DNA of 64,000 nt from Aquitalea aquatilis (GTDB lineage: Bacteria; Pseudomonadota; Gammaproteobacteria; Burkholderiales; Chromobacteriaceae): contig NZ_CP039731.1 in the NCBI RefSeq assembly GCF_005155025.1, forward strand, positions 1,116,001 through 1,180,000, read 5' to 3'. This document shows positions 18,651 to 27,228 of this stretch, piece after piece. The stretch's first letter is position 1. Each line of letters starts with the position of its first letter. Both the position numbers and the translations under genes were made by a program. Under the pieces are notes generated by a model. The model had not been told where the DNA came from. It made no database searches and saw only the letters and a list, made by a program, of their open reading frames with translations.

Positions 18651-19262
18651 TCAGCGCAACAGACCTTCGTCCTGTAGCGCCGCCTGCACTGCCGGCAGCG
18701 CCTGCACCCGCGCCATGAAGGCGGAAATGGCCGGGAAATCATCCAGCGAACGGTGCACCATGTTCGCCCAGTTCAGGCAGGTAAACAGGTAGGCATCGGC
18801 CACGCTGAAATCCTCGCCCAGCAAATAGCGAGAGCTGGCCAGCTGTGCTTCCACGATGGCAAAGCGCGCGGTGAGCTTGTCCCAGGCGGCGTTTTTCACC
18901 TCGTCACTGCCAGGATAAAACAGCGGGGAAAAGCTCTTGTGTACCTCGGTGGCAATGTAGTTGAGCCACTCTTGCAAACGGTAGCGTGCCAGTGTGCCAT
19001 TGGCAGGGGCCAGCTTGCGCTCCGGCACCAGGTCGGCCAGGTACTGCACGATGGCCACGCCTTCGCTCAGCACCGTGCCATCTTCCAATTGCAGGGCCGG
19101 TACATAGTTTTTGGGGTTGATACTGCGGAACTCCACGCCGCTGGCAGTCACATGCGGTTGCACACGCAGATTGACCTTTTCCACGCTGAACGGCAGCCCT
19201 GCTGCATGCAGCACGATATGCGGCGACAGGGAGCAGGCTCCCGGCGAGTAGTAGAGTTTCAT
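18651..19262 (-). CDS. gst: Glutathione S-transferase, beta class
   Basis: The 203-residue protein starts MKLYYSPGACSLSPHIVLHA with the beta-class cysteine at residue 10. It has NPKNYVPALQLEDGTVLSEG for glutathione binding and FSVADAYLFTCLNWA in the helical C-terminal domain, as in E. coli GstA. It detoxifies electrophiles and binds hydrophobic compounds. I chose the ATG at 19262, 5 nt after GGAG; a GTG directly before it is the other option. It has its own terminator, so it is monocistronic. Confidence 0.93.
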   Translation of the reverse strand: MKLYYSPGACSLSPHIVLHAAGLPFSVEKVNLRVQPHVTASGVEFRSINPKNYVPALQLEDGTVLSEGVAIVQYLADLVPERKLAPANGTLARYRLQEWLNYIATEVHKSFSPLFYPGSDEVKNAAWDKLTARFAIVEAQLASSRYLLGEDFSVADAYLFTCLNWANMVHRSLDDFPAISAFMARVQALPAVQAALQDEGLLR

Positions 19263-19376
19263 CACATCTCCTGTGCGGAAAAACAGCGACTGCAGTACCC
19301 CGGCACCAGAGCAGCGCCGGATTCATCCTGATTAGCTGGGGCGACACCCTGACAATTTCAAGCCGGCAAGGCCGCT

Positions 19377-19664
19377 TCAGCCCTGTTTCGGCGAAAACAA
19401 CCGGGGGCGGCCGTCCTTGCCCGCCACCGTGGATGGGCTGGATGGGCGGGTTGTCATTTCAATGAACAGGGCCTCGACCTGGGCGCGTGCCCAGGGCGTG
19501 CGGCGCAGGAATACCAGGCTGGACTTGATGCTGGGGTCCTGGTTGAAACAGCGGATGGCAATGCGCCGGCCCAGCTCGGGCCAGCCAAAACGCTCTACCA
19601 GCGCCAGCAGGATCTTTTCCAGCGTCATGCCGTGCAGCGGGTCATTGGGCGGTGTGTCGCTCAT
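19377..19664 (-). CDS. VF530 family (DUF2132) small DNA-binding protein
   Basis: The 95-residue protein begins [20 protein letters not shown] and has [36 protein letters not shown] and VEALFIE, the full VF530 pattern. The family is known from a structure and annotated as DNA-binding; its role is unclear. An upstream ATG at 19673 would add MIR. The longer frame to 19781 is not supported. Confidence 0.85.
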   Translation of the reverse strand: MSDTPPNDPLHGMTLEKILLALVERFGWPELGRRIAIRCFNQDPSIKSSLVFLRRTPWARAQVEALFIEMTTRPSSPSTVAGKDGRPRLFSPKQG

Positions 19665-19880
19665 GCGAATCATCCTGTTGATAAGCGCCGGGAACACCGC
19701 CGCAGGGAAAAACGAGGCAGTGTAGCCCCAGCCCGGACAAACAACCAGCCGTCTGATTACGCGCAACACCGGGCAAGGCATTCATCATTGCTAACATTTG
19801 CCTGCCCTCCCGCAATACTTGGCTGACATCTGCAGCAGATACTGCATTCATCCACTTTCACCTGCACAAGGAAAAGCACC

Positions 19881-20378
19881 ATGAAACTGATCAAATCGCT
19901 GTTGATTGTCGGCCTGCTGGGTAGCGCGGCTGCCACCACCGTTCACGCCATGGGCAAGGGTGATTGTGCCATGGGCGGCGATGACATGAAGCAACACATG
20001 TGGCAGATGGACCCGGCCAAGCGCGAAGCCATGATGGAAAAGCACCTGCAAATGCTGCATGACAAGCTGAAGATCCAGCCGGCGCAAGAGTCGGCCTGGA
20101 AAACCTATATTGCCGCCATCAAGCCGCTGCCACCCCAGGCCCAGGCTCCGGTAAAACCGGACGCCAAGCTGCCGGAACAGCTGGATGGCCATCTGAAAAT
20201 GATGCAGCAGCATCTGGACATGATGCAGAAACACGTTGCCGCGACCAAGGCGCTGTACCAGCAACTGACACCGGAGCAGCAAAAGCAGTTTGATCAGGAA
20301 GGCCAGCGCATGCACGCCGGCATGCAACACCGCATGCCCCACCCGCGCCAGGCTTCCGCCCCGCTGCCGAAAAACTGA
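19881..20378 (+). CDS. Spy/CpxP family periplasmic protein
   Basis: This is a 165-residue exported protein: the signal peptide MKLIKSLLIVGLLGSAAATT ends near VHA (residue 23). The mature part is helical and rich in methionine, histidine and glutamine (KQHMWQMDPAKREAMMEKHL) and ends with an LTxxQ motif, LTPEQQKQF, as in Spy and CpxP. Those are periplasmic chaperones or envelope-stress regulators. The many Met and His residues may allow metal binding. It leads three exported-protein genes with gaps of 76 and 16 nt. Confidence 0.85.
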   Translation: MKLIKSLLIVGLLGSAAATTVHAMGKGDCAMGGDDMKQHMWQMDPAKREAMMEKHLQMLHDKLKIQPAQESAWKTYIAAIKPLPPQAQAPVKPDAKLPEQLDGHLKMMQQHLDMMQKHVAATKALYQQLTPEQQKQFDQEGQRMHAGMQHRMPHPRQASAPLPKN

Positions 20379-20454
20379 GCCTGACATCTGCAGCCATCAC
20401 CCCGCAGCACCACCGGCCATGCCGGTGGCCGTGCGGTGAGAGTAGGAAAGCACC

Positions 20455-20877
20455 ATGAACTCTCTGACACGCTTCGCCGGCCTTGCTGCGCTCGCCGGCA
20501 CGATGCTGGCGGCTGCCCCTGCCGCTCAGGCACACCGTGGCGTTTACTATGGGCCACCGCATTTTGCACACTGGCACGATGGTTACTGGAACCATGGCTA
20601 CTACCGTGGCCGGCTGGGCTGGTGGTGGATCTCCGGTGGTGCCTGGTACTGGTATAGCGCTCCGGTCTACCCCTATCCCGACCCCTACCTTCCCCCCGTG
20701 GTGGTCAACACGCCAGCCATACCTGAGGTGCCGGCAACGCCGCCACCGCCAGCCGAAGTGGCCAGCCCGGCTCCGGCCCAGGTCTGGTACTACTGCAAGG
20801 CGGCCAAGCAGTACTACCCCTATGTCAGTGAATGTCCCGGTGGCTGGAAAACCGTGCCGGCACAGCCACCCCGATAA
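20455..20877 (+). CDS. Exported tyrosine/tryptophan/proline-rich protein
   Basis: The 140-residue protein has a signal peptide (MNSLTRFAGLAALAGTMLAA, cleavage near AQA, residue 26). The mature N-terminus is packed with aromatics and histidine (HWHDGYWNHGYYRGRLGWWW), the middle is proline-rich, and the C-terminus has a two-cysteine pattern, WYYC near residue 112 and ECPGGWKTV near 127. That C-terminal pattern recurs in small exported betaproteobacterial proteins of unknown function, to my memory. It lies between the Spy-like gene and the lipoprotein gene. Confidence 0.75.
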   Translation: MNSLTRFAGLAALAGTMLAAAPAAQAHRGVYYGPPHFAHWHDGYWNHGYYRGRLGWWWISGGAWYWYSAPVYPYPDPYLPPVVVNTPAIPEVPATPPPPAEVASPAPAQVWYYCKAAKQYYPYVSECPGGWKTVPAQPPR

Positions 20878-20893
20878 GCCAGGACGCACCATC

Positions 20894-21352
20894 ATGAACA
20901 AACTGTTGTGGTTACCACTGGCTGCCATCGGCCTGAGCGCATGCAGCACCGTACCACTCGGCCCCACCGTGGCGGTGATGCCGGCAGCGGGCAAACCGTT
21001 CGAGGTATTTGCCCAGGAAGAACAGCAATGTCGCCAGTATGCTGAAGCCAACAGTGGCGGCAGCAGTGCTGATGCCTCCAGCAATGCCATGGCTGGCAAT
21101 ATGGCACTGGGTACGGTGGTTGGCGCCGCAGCAGGTGCCTTGATGGGCGGCCATCATGGAGCCGGCGTCGGGGCTGGCGTGGGACTGATTGCCGGTACGG
21201 CTACCGGCAGCGGCGAGGCGGGCTACAGCGGGCGCGATGCCCAGTACCGCTACAATATTGCCTATGAGCAATGCATGTATGCCAAGGGTAATCAGTTACC
21301 TGACCAGCAGCGCTACAGCGCGCCTTACTATCCGCCACCGCGCCTGCCGTAA
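20894..21352 (+). CDS. Glycine-zipper lipoprotein
   Basis: This 152-residue lipoprotein has the lipobox LSAC at residues 14-17 (MNKLLWLPLAAIGLSACSTV). It contains a glycine-zipper stretch (GTVVGAAAGALMGGHHGAGV and GAGVGLIAGTATGSG) and ends in a tyrosine/proline-rich tail, YSAPYYPPPRLP. Glycine-zipper lipoproteins of this size sit in the outer membrane; function is unknown. It starts 16 nt after the preceding gene, so it is co-transcribed. The ATG was chosen for the lipobox; the frame extends far upstream without meaning. Confidence 0.82.
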   Translation: MNKLLWLPLAAIGLSACSTVPLGPTVAVMPAAGKPFEVFAQEEQQCRQYAEANSGGSSADASSNAMAGNMALGTVVGAAAGALMGGHHGAGVGAGVGLIAGTATGSGEAGYSGRDAQYRYNIAYEQCMYAKGNQLPDQQRYSAPYYPPPRLP

Positions 21353-21370
21353 TCCGCTGGCAAATGACAA

Positions 21371-21399
21371 AGGGGCTGGTCTGAAAGACCAGCCCCTCT
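21371..21399. terminator. Terminator between the lipoprotein and DMT transporter genes
   Basis: AGGGGCTGGTCT and AGACCAGCCCCT form a perfect 12-bp stem around GAA between convergent genes. The T-run is short, so part of its strength is in the stem. Confidence 0.75.
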
Positions 21400-21428
21400 T
21401 AATGTATGTGACGACCGGGCTCAGCGCA

Positions 21429-21893
21429 TCAGCGGCCAAACCACTTGTCGCCAAAATTCACCAGCAGCACACCCACCACCACCAATGCCGCCCCCGCCAG
21501 TCGTGGCAGATTGACCTCGCGCAGCGGCATGGACAGCCAGCCGAAACGGTCGAATAACAGCGACGTGCACACCTGGCCGGCGATGATCAGCGACAGCATG
21601 GTTGCCACTCCCAGTCGCGGTGCCAGCAAGGTGGTACCGAACACAAAAAACGCACCCAACAAACCACCCAGAAACATCCACCACTCGCCACGCGCCAGTT
21701 GGCTAAGGCCGCTGAACTTCTGCCCGCTGCACACCGCCAGCAGGATCAGGCTGAGGGTTCCCACGGCAAAGGAAATCATTGCCGCCAACACGGTACTGCC
21801 ATCCAGCAGCAGCTTGAGCTGATTATTGATCGCTGCCTGCAGCGGCACCACCACGCCGATGGCAAAGGCCATCAGGGCAAGAACTGAATTCAT
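21429..21893 (-). CDS. DMT family transporter, DUF606 (YdcZ) type
   Basis: The 154-residue protein is almost wholly membrane: about five helices starting LALMAFAIGVVVPLQAAINN, a pattern (xGxxxPxQxxxN) shared by DUF606 proteins, and ending LAGAALVVVGVLLVNFGDKW. These are half-length drug/metabolite transporters that work as dimers. Substrate unknown. Convergent with the lipoprotein gene; 53 nt upstream of the YkgJ-type stop on the same strand. Confidence 0.85.
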   Translation of the reverse strand: MNSVLALMAFAIGVVVPLQAAINNQLKLLLDGSTVLAAMISFAVGTLSLILLAVCSGQKFSGLSQLARGEWWMFLGGLLGAFFVFGTTLLAPRLGVATMLSLIIAGQVCTSLLFDRFGWLSMPLREVNLPRLAGAALVVVGVLLVNFGDKWFGR

Positions 21894-21946
21894 CTTTGTC
21901 TTTCGCTAGGCATTGTCAGCGGTGGCACTTGCAACCGCTGCCGGCT

Positions 21947-22363
21947 TCAGCCAGTCAGCTTGACCGCCACCACCGGGCGGGCGGCCTTGGGGTTGCGGGT
22001 GTAGGCGCAAAAACCAGGCTTGGGGCCGATCTTGGGGTGGTTGCGGCAGGTGTTAGGGCGCTGCTCATAGATGGTACACAGCCGGGTTTGCTGATCGAGG
22101 TAGTGGCAATCACCATTGGCGCGGCGCATCAGGGTAAAGATGCCGTGCTTGAAATTGAAATGCTGGATCACCCGCTGCTTTTCCAGCCGCTTGGCGATGT
22201 TCTTGATCGGCTCTTCCAGCTCGAACTCGTCCACCACCCCCATGCGCACCAGATCGGGCAGGCGTACTTCCACCGGCATGGAACAGCAGCTGCCCATGCA
22301 GTCGCTGCACAGGCCGTTCTTGTATTTGATCCAGGTTTCCAGTCGTTCGATATCCGCCATCAT
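21947..22363 (-). CDS. YkgJ family cysteine-cluster protein, paired with rlhA
   Basis: The 138-residue protein has the CxxCxxxCC-type cluster CSDCMGSCCSMPVEV near residue 19, then CHYLDQQTRLCTIYEQRPNT and CRNHPKIGPKPGFC, in total the cysteine set of the YkgJ family. It probably binds a metal ion or cluster. It starts only 7 nt after the rlhA stop, with AAGG upstream, so it is translationally linked to that rRNA hydroxylase gene; a role in supplying or protecting iron is a guess. Confidence 0.83.
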   Translation of the reverse strand: MMADIERLETWIKYKNGLCSDCMGSCCSMPVEVRLPDLVRMGVVDEFELEEPIKNIAKRLEKQRVIQHFNFKHGIFTLMRRANGDCHYLDQQTRLCTIYEQRPNTCRNHPKIGPKPGFCAYTRNPKAARPVVAVKLTG

Positions 22364-22370
22364 TGCTGCC

Positions 22371-24347
22371 TTATTGCGGACGTTGCTTGAAGAAAGTCAT
22401 CGGCGCGGTGTAGGGAATCTCGCTGGGCGCCGGTGCTTTCAGGATGTGCTTTTTCATCTTGCCCATCACATGCATTTCACAGGGGCGGCATTCAAACTTG
22501 AGGGTGTAGGTTTCGTTGCCGGACTTGAGCGTCATCGGTTCGGCGCGCACCTGGCCCATCACCCCCTTCACGCCCTTGGCCTGCTTGGGACACAGGTTGT
22601 AGGAAAAGCGCAGGCAGTGCTTGGTAATCATCAGGCTGACTTCACCCTCTTCCTGATGCGCTTCATAAGCGGCCTCGATCACCTCCACCCCGTGCTTGCG
22701 ATAGAACTGCCAGGCCAGCTGGTTGTAGACATTGGCCAGATAGCTCAGCGTCTTTTCCGGATATGCCACTGGCGGCTCCACGGCAGCCTTGCGCTGCGGC
22801 CTTAGCCAACCGGCCAGCCGGGCCTGTTCCAGCTGTTCGATGGCCTCGCGGCGCAGAGCGTTGATGGCGGATGCCGGCACAAACCACGGCTGGCTCAGCT
22901 GCAAGCTCACGTCGTGGGCGACAAACATGGTATTGCCCAGCTTGGCCAGGCTGTCACGCAGGCCCGCCTCGGCCTTGGCGGCATCCTTGGCCGGCTCCAG
23001 CGCCAGTTGAGCGACCGTGGTGGCGCTACAACCATCCTCATCGCTCACCGTCAGTTGCAGGCCATCAGCCTGTTCGCTCAGCGTCAGCCATACACCAATC
23101 TTGCGTTCGGCCGACTTTTTCAGCAGCGCCAGCTCCCAAGCGTGGTCGCGGTTACGACACAGGTCGGTGCCAGGTTTCAGGCCTTGCAGCAAAACCGGAT
23201 CGTTAGGCTGGCAGCGCCACAGCAGATGGCCGCCGGGCACATGGCCGATCTGCTTGACGGTGTTGAGCTGCATGCCGACGACTTCACGCTTTTTCATGAA
23301 GTTGATGCCGTCGCCATTGCTCATGGTTTCCGGGGTGGCAATCTCCAGCCAGTCCGGCCCTACCTTGTGCACCACGCCCAGCCCCACACCAACAAACTTG
23401 GGCGAATCGAAAGCGCCAATGTCGATCTTGCGACCGGTGGCAAAGTAATCGGTGCTGCCACGGTGGAAGGTCTTGTCCGGGTCCGGTGCAAAGAATATTT
23501 CGCAGCTGCCGCTGGAGGCCGCTGCCAGTTCCGGACGACGCTCGATGATTTCGTCCAGCAGCAGGCGATAGTGAGCGGTGATGTTTTTCACATAGCTCAC
23601 ATCCTTGTAGCGCCCCTCGATCTTGAGCGAACGCACGCCGGCGTCCAGCAGCGCTTCCAGGTTATTGCTCTGGTTATTGTCCTTCATCGACAGCAAATGC
23701 TTGTCGAAGGCCACCACGCCACCGTCCTTGTCGGTCAGGGTATAGGGCAGACGACAGGCCTGTGAGCAATCGCCACGGTTGGCGCTGCGGCCGGTATCGG
23801 CATGGCTGATGAAGCACTGGCCAGAGAAGGCCACGCACAAGGCACCATGAATGAAATATTCGATGGTGGCCGCATCGCCCACGCGGGCGGCAATGCGCTT
23901 GATCTCGGGAATGGTCAGCTCGCGTGCCAGCACCAGTTGCGACAGGCCGGCATCGGCCAGAAAGCGCGCCTTGTCGGCATCGCGGATATCACACTGGGTG
24001 GAGGCATGGAGTTCGATGGGCGGCAAATCCATCTGCAAAATACCCATGTCCTGCACGATCAGCGCATCCACGCCGGCGTCGTACAGCTGCCAGATCAGCT
24101 TGCGTGCGGCTTCCAGCTCGGCGTCATGCAGGATGGTATTGAGCGTGGCAAAGATGCGCGCATGGTAGCGGTGGGCAAACTGGGTCAGGCTGGCGATGTC
24201 TTCGAGGCTGTTGCTGGCATTGTGCCGCGCACCAAAGCTGGGGCCGCCGATATACACCGCATCCGCACCATGCAGGATGGCTTCACGGCCGATCTCGGCG
24301 GTTTTGGCGGGCGATAACAGCTCGATCTGGTGCGACAACAGACTCAT
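22371..24347 (-). CDS. rlhA: U32-family 23S rRNA 5-hydroxycytidine synthase RlhA
   Basis: The 658-residue length fits RlhA (E. coli 653) and not the shorter TrhP (about 450). It starts HQIELLSPAKTAEIGREAIL and carries GADAVYIGGPSFGARHNA, HASTQCDIRDADKARFL, the cysteine-rich FSGQCFISHADTGRSANRGD followed by CSQACRLPY, SMKDNNQ and SLKIEGRYKD. In E. coli RlhA hydroxylates C2501 of 23S rRNA and needs iron-sulfur cluster genes. The three-part layout with a C-terminal extension (CLRFSYNLCPKQAKGVKGV) agrees. An operon with the YkgJ-type gene downstream. Confidence 0.9.
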   Translation of the reverse strand: MSLLSHQIELLSPAKTAEIGREAILHGADAVYIGGPSFGARHNASNSLEDIASLTQFAHRYHARIFATLNTILHDAELEAARKLIWQLYDAGVDALIVQDMGILQMDLPPIELHASTQCDIRDADKARFLADAGLSQLVLARELTIPEIKRIAARVGDAATIEYFIHGALCVAFSGQCFISHADTGRSANRGDCSQACRLPYTLTDKDGGVVAFDKHLLSMKDNNQSNNLEALLDAGVRSLKIEGRYKDVSYVKNITAHYRLLLDEIIERRPELAAASSGSCEIFFAPDPDKTFHRGSTDYFATGRKIDIGAFDSPKFVGVGLGVVHKVGPDWLEIATPETMSNGDGINFMKKREVVGMQLNTVKQIGHVPGGHLLWRCQPNDPVLLQGLKPGTDLCRNRDHAWELALLKKSAERKIGVWLTLSEQADGLQLTVSDEDGCSATTVAQLALEPAKDAAKAEAGLRDSLAKLGNTMFVAHDVSLQLSQPWFVPASAINALRREAIEQLEQARLAGWLRPQRKAAVEPPVAYPEKTLSYLANVYNQLAWQFYRKHGVEVIEAAYEAHQEEGEVSLMITKHCLRFSYNLCPKQAKGVKGVMGQVRAEPMTLKSGNETYTLKFECRPCEMHVMGKMKKHILKAPAPSEIPYTAPMTFFKQRPQ

Positions 24348-24536
24348 GACGATTCCTGACTTGAAAAAAGGGCTTTCCCGCTGGTGGGCAGTACGACGGG
24401 AAGGGGCGGAATTATAACGTAATCAGTGGCTTATAGATAGCCGCCACATAAAACCCCGCGCCATCGGGCTACGCTGTCAGCCATCCGTTTTCCCTGACCT
24501 CAGTGGACCGCCCCTGCGCACGCCGCGCATGACAAA

Positions 24537-24572
24537 AAACACGGGCAGTTGCCCAAAGCACTGCCCGTGTTT
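24537..24572 (-). terminator. Terminator of the DUF2789 gene
   Basis: AAACACGGGCAGT and ACTGCCCGTGTTT form a perfect 13-bp stem with a ten-base loop, and TTTTTTG follows on the minus strand, 19 nt after the stop. Confidence 0.85.
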
Positions 24573-24590
24573 ACGCATGCCTGCCTGAGA

Positions 24591-24824
24591 CTATTTCTGG
24601 CTCAGCAACACCGCCAGTTCATCCACCGCCTCGGCCCATTCCGCGTCACAGGCCAGCGCCTGACGCAGAAAGTCTGCCTGAGAGACACTCCAGAACGGCG
24701 CATCGGCCAGCGCCTGTTCCGGCTCCAGCCAGTGACGTGCCAGAAACACTTTTATTGCCGTGACATCATTGTCCAGACCAAGCTGGGCAAACAGCTGCTC
24801 CAGCTGATGCTTGCCAGTATCCAT
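24591..24824 (-). CDS. DUF2789 domain protein
   Basis: The 77-residue protein MDTGKHQLEQLFAQLGLDND with FLARHWLEPEQALADAPFW and DAEWAEAVDELAVLL matches the DUF2789 family over its whole length. No function is known. The ATG at 24824 was chosen by homology; the upstream extension overlaps the divergent region and is not family-like. Monocistronic, with its own terminator. Confidence 0.85.
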   Translation of the reverse strand: MDTGKHQLEQLFAQLGLDNDVTAIKVFLARHWLEPEQALADAPFWSVSQADFLRQALACDAEWAEAVDELAVLLSQK

Positions 24825-24946
24825 CGTTATTTTTCCTCTTGCTCCTGATGCAGTACTGCAGGATGGCGCGGAACGGAACACAGCGCAATCGACAAGCGCA
24901 GTGGCTTTGCTATAGTCATCTGTCCTGTCTCATGTCTGCCCACACC

Positions 24947-26176
24947 ATGACCCAGCATCTCAGCCTGCAACAAGCCCGCCTGCTGCATCTGGCCGCTCAG
25001 GGACTACTGGCTCCGCCACGGCGCAAGGCGGGCCCGGCCGACGTGATGACCGCCATTCGCCGCATGGCGCTGTTGCAGATCGACACCATCAGCGTGGTGG
25101 CGCGCAGCCCCTATCTGGTGTTGTACAGCCGGCTGGGCCATTACGACCCGGCCTGGCTGGATGCTGCGCTCGCCAGTGGCCAGCTGTTCGAATACTGGGC
25201 ACACGAAGCCTGCTTCGTGCCGCAGGAAGACTACCGCCTGCTGCGCCATCGCATGCTGGACCCGGCCCAGATGGGCTGGAAATACCCGCAACGCTGGCTG
25301 GAACAACACCAGGATGCGGTCAACACAATACTGGAACATGTCAGGCAACACGGCCCGGTACGCTCGGCGGATTTCAAGCGCAGCGCCGGCAAGGGTGACG
25401 GCTGGTGGGACTGGAAGCCGGAAAAGCGCCATCTGGAAGTGCTGTTCACCCTGGGCCAGCTGATGGTGAAGGAGCGGCGCAGCTTTCAACGCGTCTACGA
25501 TGTGGCCGAAAGAGTCAGGCCGGATTGGGACGACGCACGCGATCTGCCCAGCCTGGAAGCAGCGCAGCGCGATATGGTGCGCCACAGCTGCCGTGCGCTG
25601 GGCGTGGTCAAGGCCGGCTGGGTGGCCGATTACTACCGGCTGCGCCGGGGCAAGTACGATGCTTTGCTACACCAGCTGGCCGATGCCGGCGAGCTGATTC
25701 CGGCCCGGATCGAGGGCTGGCAGCATGATGTGTTTGTCCATCACAGCCTGCAGGCAGAATTGGTGCTGGCTGCCGAAGACAAGCTCAAATCCGGCCACAG
25801 CACCGCCCTGTCGCCCTTCGACCCGGTGGTATGGGACCGCAAGCGTGCCAGCGAACTGTTCGGCTTTGATTACCGCATCGAATGCTACACCCCGGCCGCC
25901 AAGCGCCAGTTCGGCTATTTCGTGCTGCCGCTGCTCAGCCGTGGCCGGCTGGTAGGGCGCATGGACGCCAAAGCCCATCGCCAGCAGGGTGTTTTTGAAA
26001 TCAAGGCGCTGTATCTGGAAGCAGGCATTCAGCCCACTCAGCAGCTGTGCCGCGATCTGGCCGCCATGTTGGGCAAACTGGCCGCCTGGCATGGCACGCC
26101 GCGTATTCAGCTGCAGCAGGGTCCCGCCGCACTGGCGGCCGCCCTTCAGGCAGCTGAGAACCAGCTGACAAGATAG
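24947..26176 (+). CDS. ycaQ: YcaQ/AlkZ-type crosslink-repair DNA glycosylase
   Basis: The 409-residue protein aligns along its whole length with E. coli YcaQ, which unhooks interstrand crosslinks. Its catalytic motif appears as LLQIDTISVVARSPYLVLYS near residues 43-62, then YWAHEACFVPQEDYRLLRHR, RLRRGKYDALLHQL, LSPFDPVVWDRKRASELFGF and FVLPLLSRGRLVGRMDAKAH. These form tandem winged helices. No clear RBS is seen; the ATG at 24947 aligns with the family, while 24932 would add five residues. Lone gene. Confidence 0.9.
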   Translation: MTQHLSLQQARLLHLAAQGLLAPPRRKAGPADVMTAIRRMALLQIDTISVVARSPYLVLYSRLGHYDPAWLDAALASGQLFEYWAHEACFVPQEDYRLLRHRMLDPAQMGWKYPQRWLEQHQDAVNTILEHVRQHGPVRSADFKRSAGKGDGWWDWKPEKRHLEVLFTLGQLMVKERRSFQRVYDVAERVRPDWDDARDLPSLEAAQRDMVRHSCRALGVVKAGWVADYYRLRRGKYDALLHQLADAGELIPARIEGWQHDVFVHHSLQAELVLAAEDKLKSGHSTALSPFDPVVWDRKRASELFGFDYRIECYTPAAKRQFGYFVLPLLSRGRLVGRMDAKAHRQQGVFEIKALYLEAGIQPTQQLCRDLAAMLGKLAAWHGTPRIQLQQGPAALAAALQAAENQLTR

Positions 26177-26233
26177 CTTGGCCACTTTGAACAAGGAGGC
26201 GCAAGGCAGCTGCAGGGGTTTTGTTGACGGCGC

Positions 26234-26548
26234 TTAACCCAGCAACACTTCGCTGTACTGGATCTGCGGCGTGATATCGGTGTAATTGGCGATATCACCC
26301 TGCAGCTCTTCCGCTATCGGCATGAACGCCGCCAAAAATGTCTCGACCGACTCAAACTGCAGCTGGCACTGCGCGGTGAACTGCGGCATGGTGCCCGGCT
26401 GGCTGCCGCTGATGCCCTTCTCCACCCGCATGTCGAGCAAGGCCGGAGCCAGCAGTTTGCTGGCCAGCGGCATGTGCTGTTGCAGGTAGTAGTCGAAATC
26501 GAAACGGGCAGTAGCGCTATACGGATAGAGAATGCTGACGTTGATCAT
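26234..26548 (-). CDS. EthD family protein
   Basis: The 104-residue ferredoxin-like-fold protein starts MINVSILYPYSATARFDFDY and has YLQQHMPLASKLLAPALLDM, then FTAQCQLQFESVETFLAAF and SEVLLG, the EthD pattern. Such small proteins serve in degradation pathways or as dimeric barrels of unclear role. AAGGAT lies upstream of the chosen ATG. It starts 59 nt after the GNAT stop on the same strand. Confidence 0.82.
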   Translation of the reverse strand: MINVSILYPYSATARFDFDYYLQQHMPLASKLLAPALLDMRVEKGISGSQPGTMPQFTAQCQLQFESVETFLAAFMPIAEELQGDIANYTDITPQIQYSEVLLG

Positions 26549-26607
26549 GACCATATCCTTGGTGGTGAGGGCATCAGCATAATCGCATCGCCGCCCGCAC
26601 TCCAGCT

Positions 26608-27060
26608 TCAAGCGACCTGCTTGCGGTACTGGATAAAGCCCAGATTGTCTGCCAGCCGGTCGTACAGCTGGCGCGCCGGGGCGTTGCTTTCATGGGTGAG
26701 CCAGTACACCCGGCTACAGCCGGCTGTCTTGGCATAGGCATACACCTGCTCGATCAAGGCCCGCCCGGCACCGGTACCGCGTATTTCCGGTTGCACGAAC
26801 AGATCCTGCAGATAACAGTAATTGCCCGGCGTCCAGCTGCTGCGATGCAACACCGTATGTACCAGCCCCACCGCCTGCTCACCCTGCCAGGCCAGCCAGG
26901 CCTGCATCGGCTCGGCCGGGTCGAGAAAACGCTGCCAGGTGATGGCGGTATCCGCCTCGCTCTGGCTGCTGTGATAGAAATCCAGATAGCCCTGCCACAA
27001 GGGCAGCCAGGCGGCAAAATCAGTGGCGGCAAGCGGGCGGATGGATACGGCGTGGCTCAT
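26608..27060 (-). CDS. GNAT family N-acetyltransferase
   Basis: The 150-residue enzyme has DLFVQPEIRGTGAGRALIEQ as its acetyl-CoA loop and VYWLTHESNAPARQLYDRLA near the C-terminus, the usual GNAT end. GGAGAACGCC precedes the ATG at 27060. The upstream gap of 168 bases to the NCS1 stop contains two perfect DnaA boxes. Acceptor unknown. Confidence 0.85.
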   Translation of the reverse strand: MSHAVSIRPLAATDFAAWLPLWQGYLDFYHSSQSEADTAITWQRFLDPAEPMQAWLAWQGEQAVGLVHTVLHRSSWTPGNYCYLQDLFVQPEIRGTGAGRALIEQVYAYAKTAGCSRVYWLTHESNAPARQLYDRLADNLGFIQYRKQVA

Positions 27061-27070
27061 GGCGTTCTCC

Positions 27071-27203
27071 TGTGGATAAGCCCTCATGCTGCCCGGCTTA
27101 TGGCCCCATGGGCAGAGCCAATGCCAGTCAACACAATGGAACCACTATCAGCAAAGTCCCAGGCTTTACCCACAGGAGTATTGCAACAGCAAACTTATCC
27201 ACA
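27071..27203. promoter_or_regulatory. Small cluster of DnaA boxes
   Basis: Perfect boxes TGTGGATAA (27071-27079) and TTATCCACA (27195-27203) flank a one-mismatch box TTACCCACA (27166-27174). CTCCTGTGGATAAGCC and GGCTTTACCCACAGGAG also form an imperfect inverted repeat over them. They sit in the gap upstream of the GNAT gene. Confidence 0.5.
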
Positions 27204-27228
27204 AGAGAAGCCGCAACCATCCCCAGCC

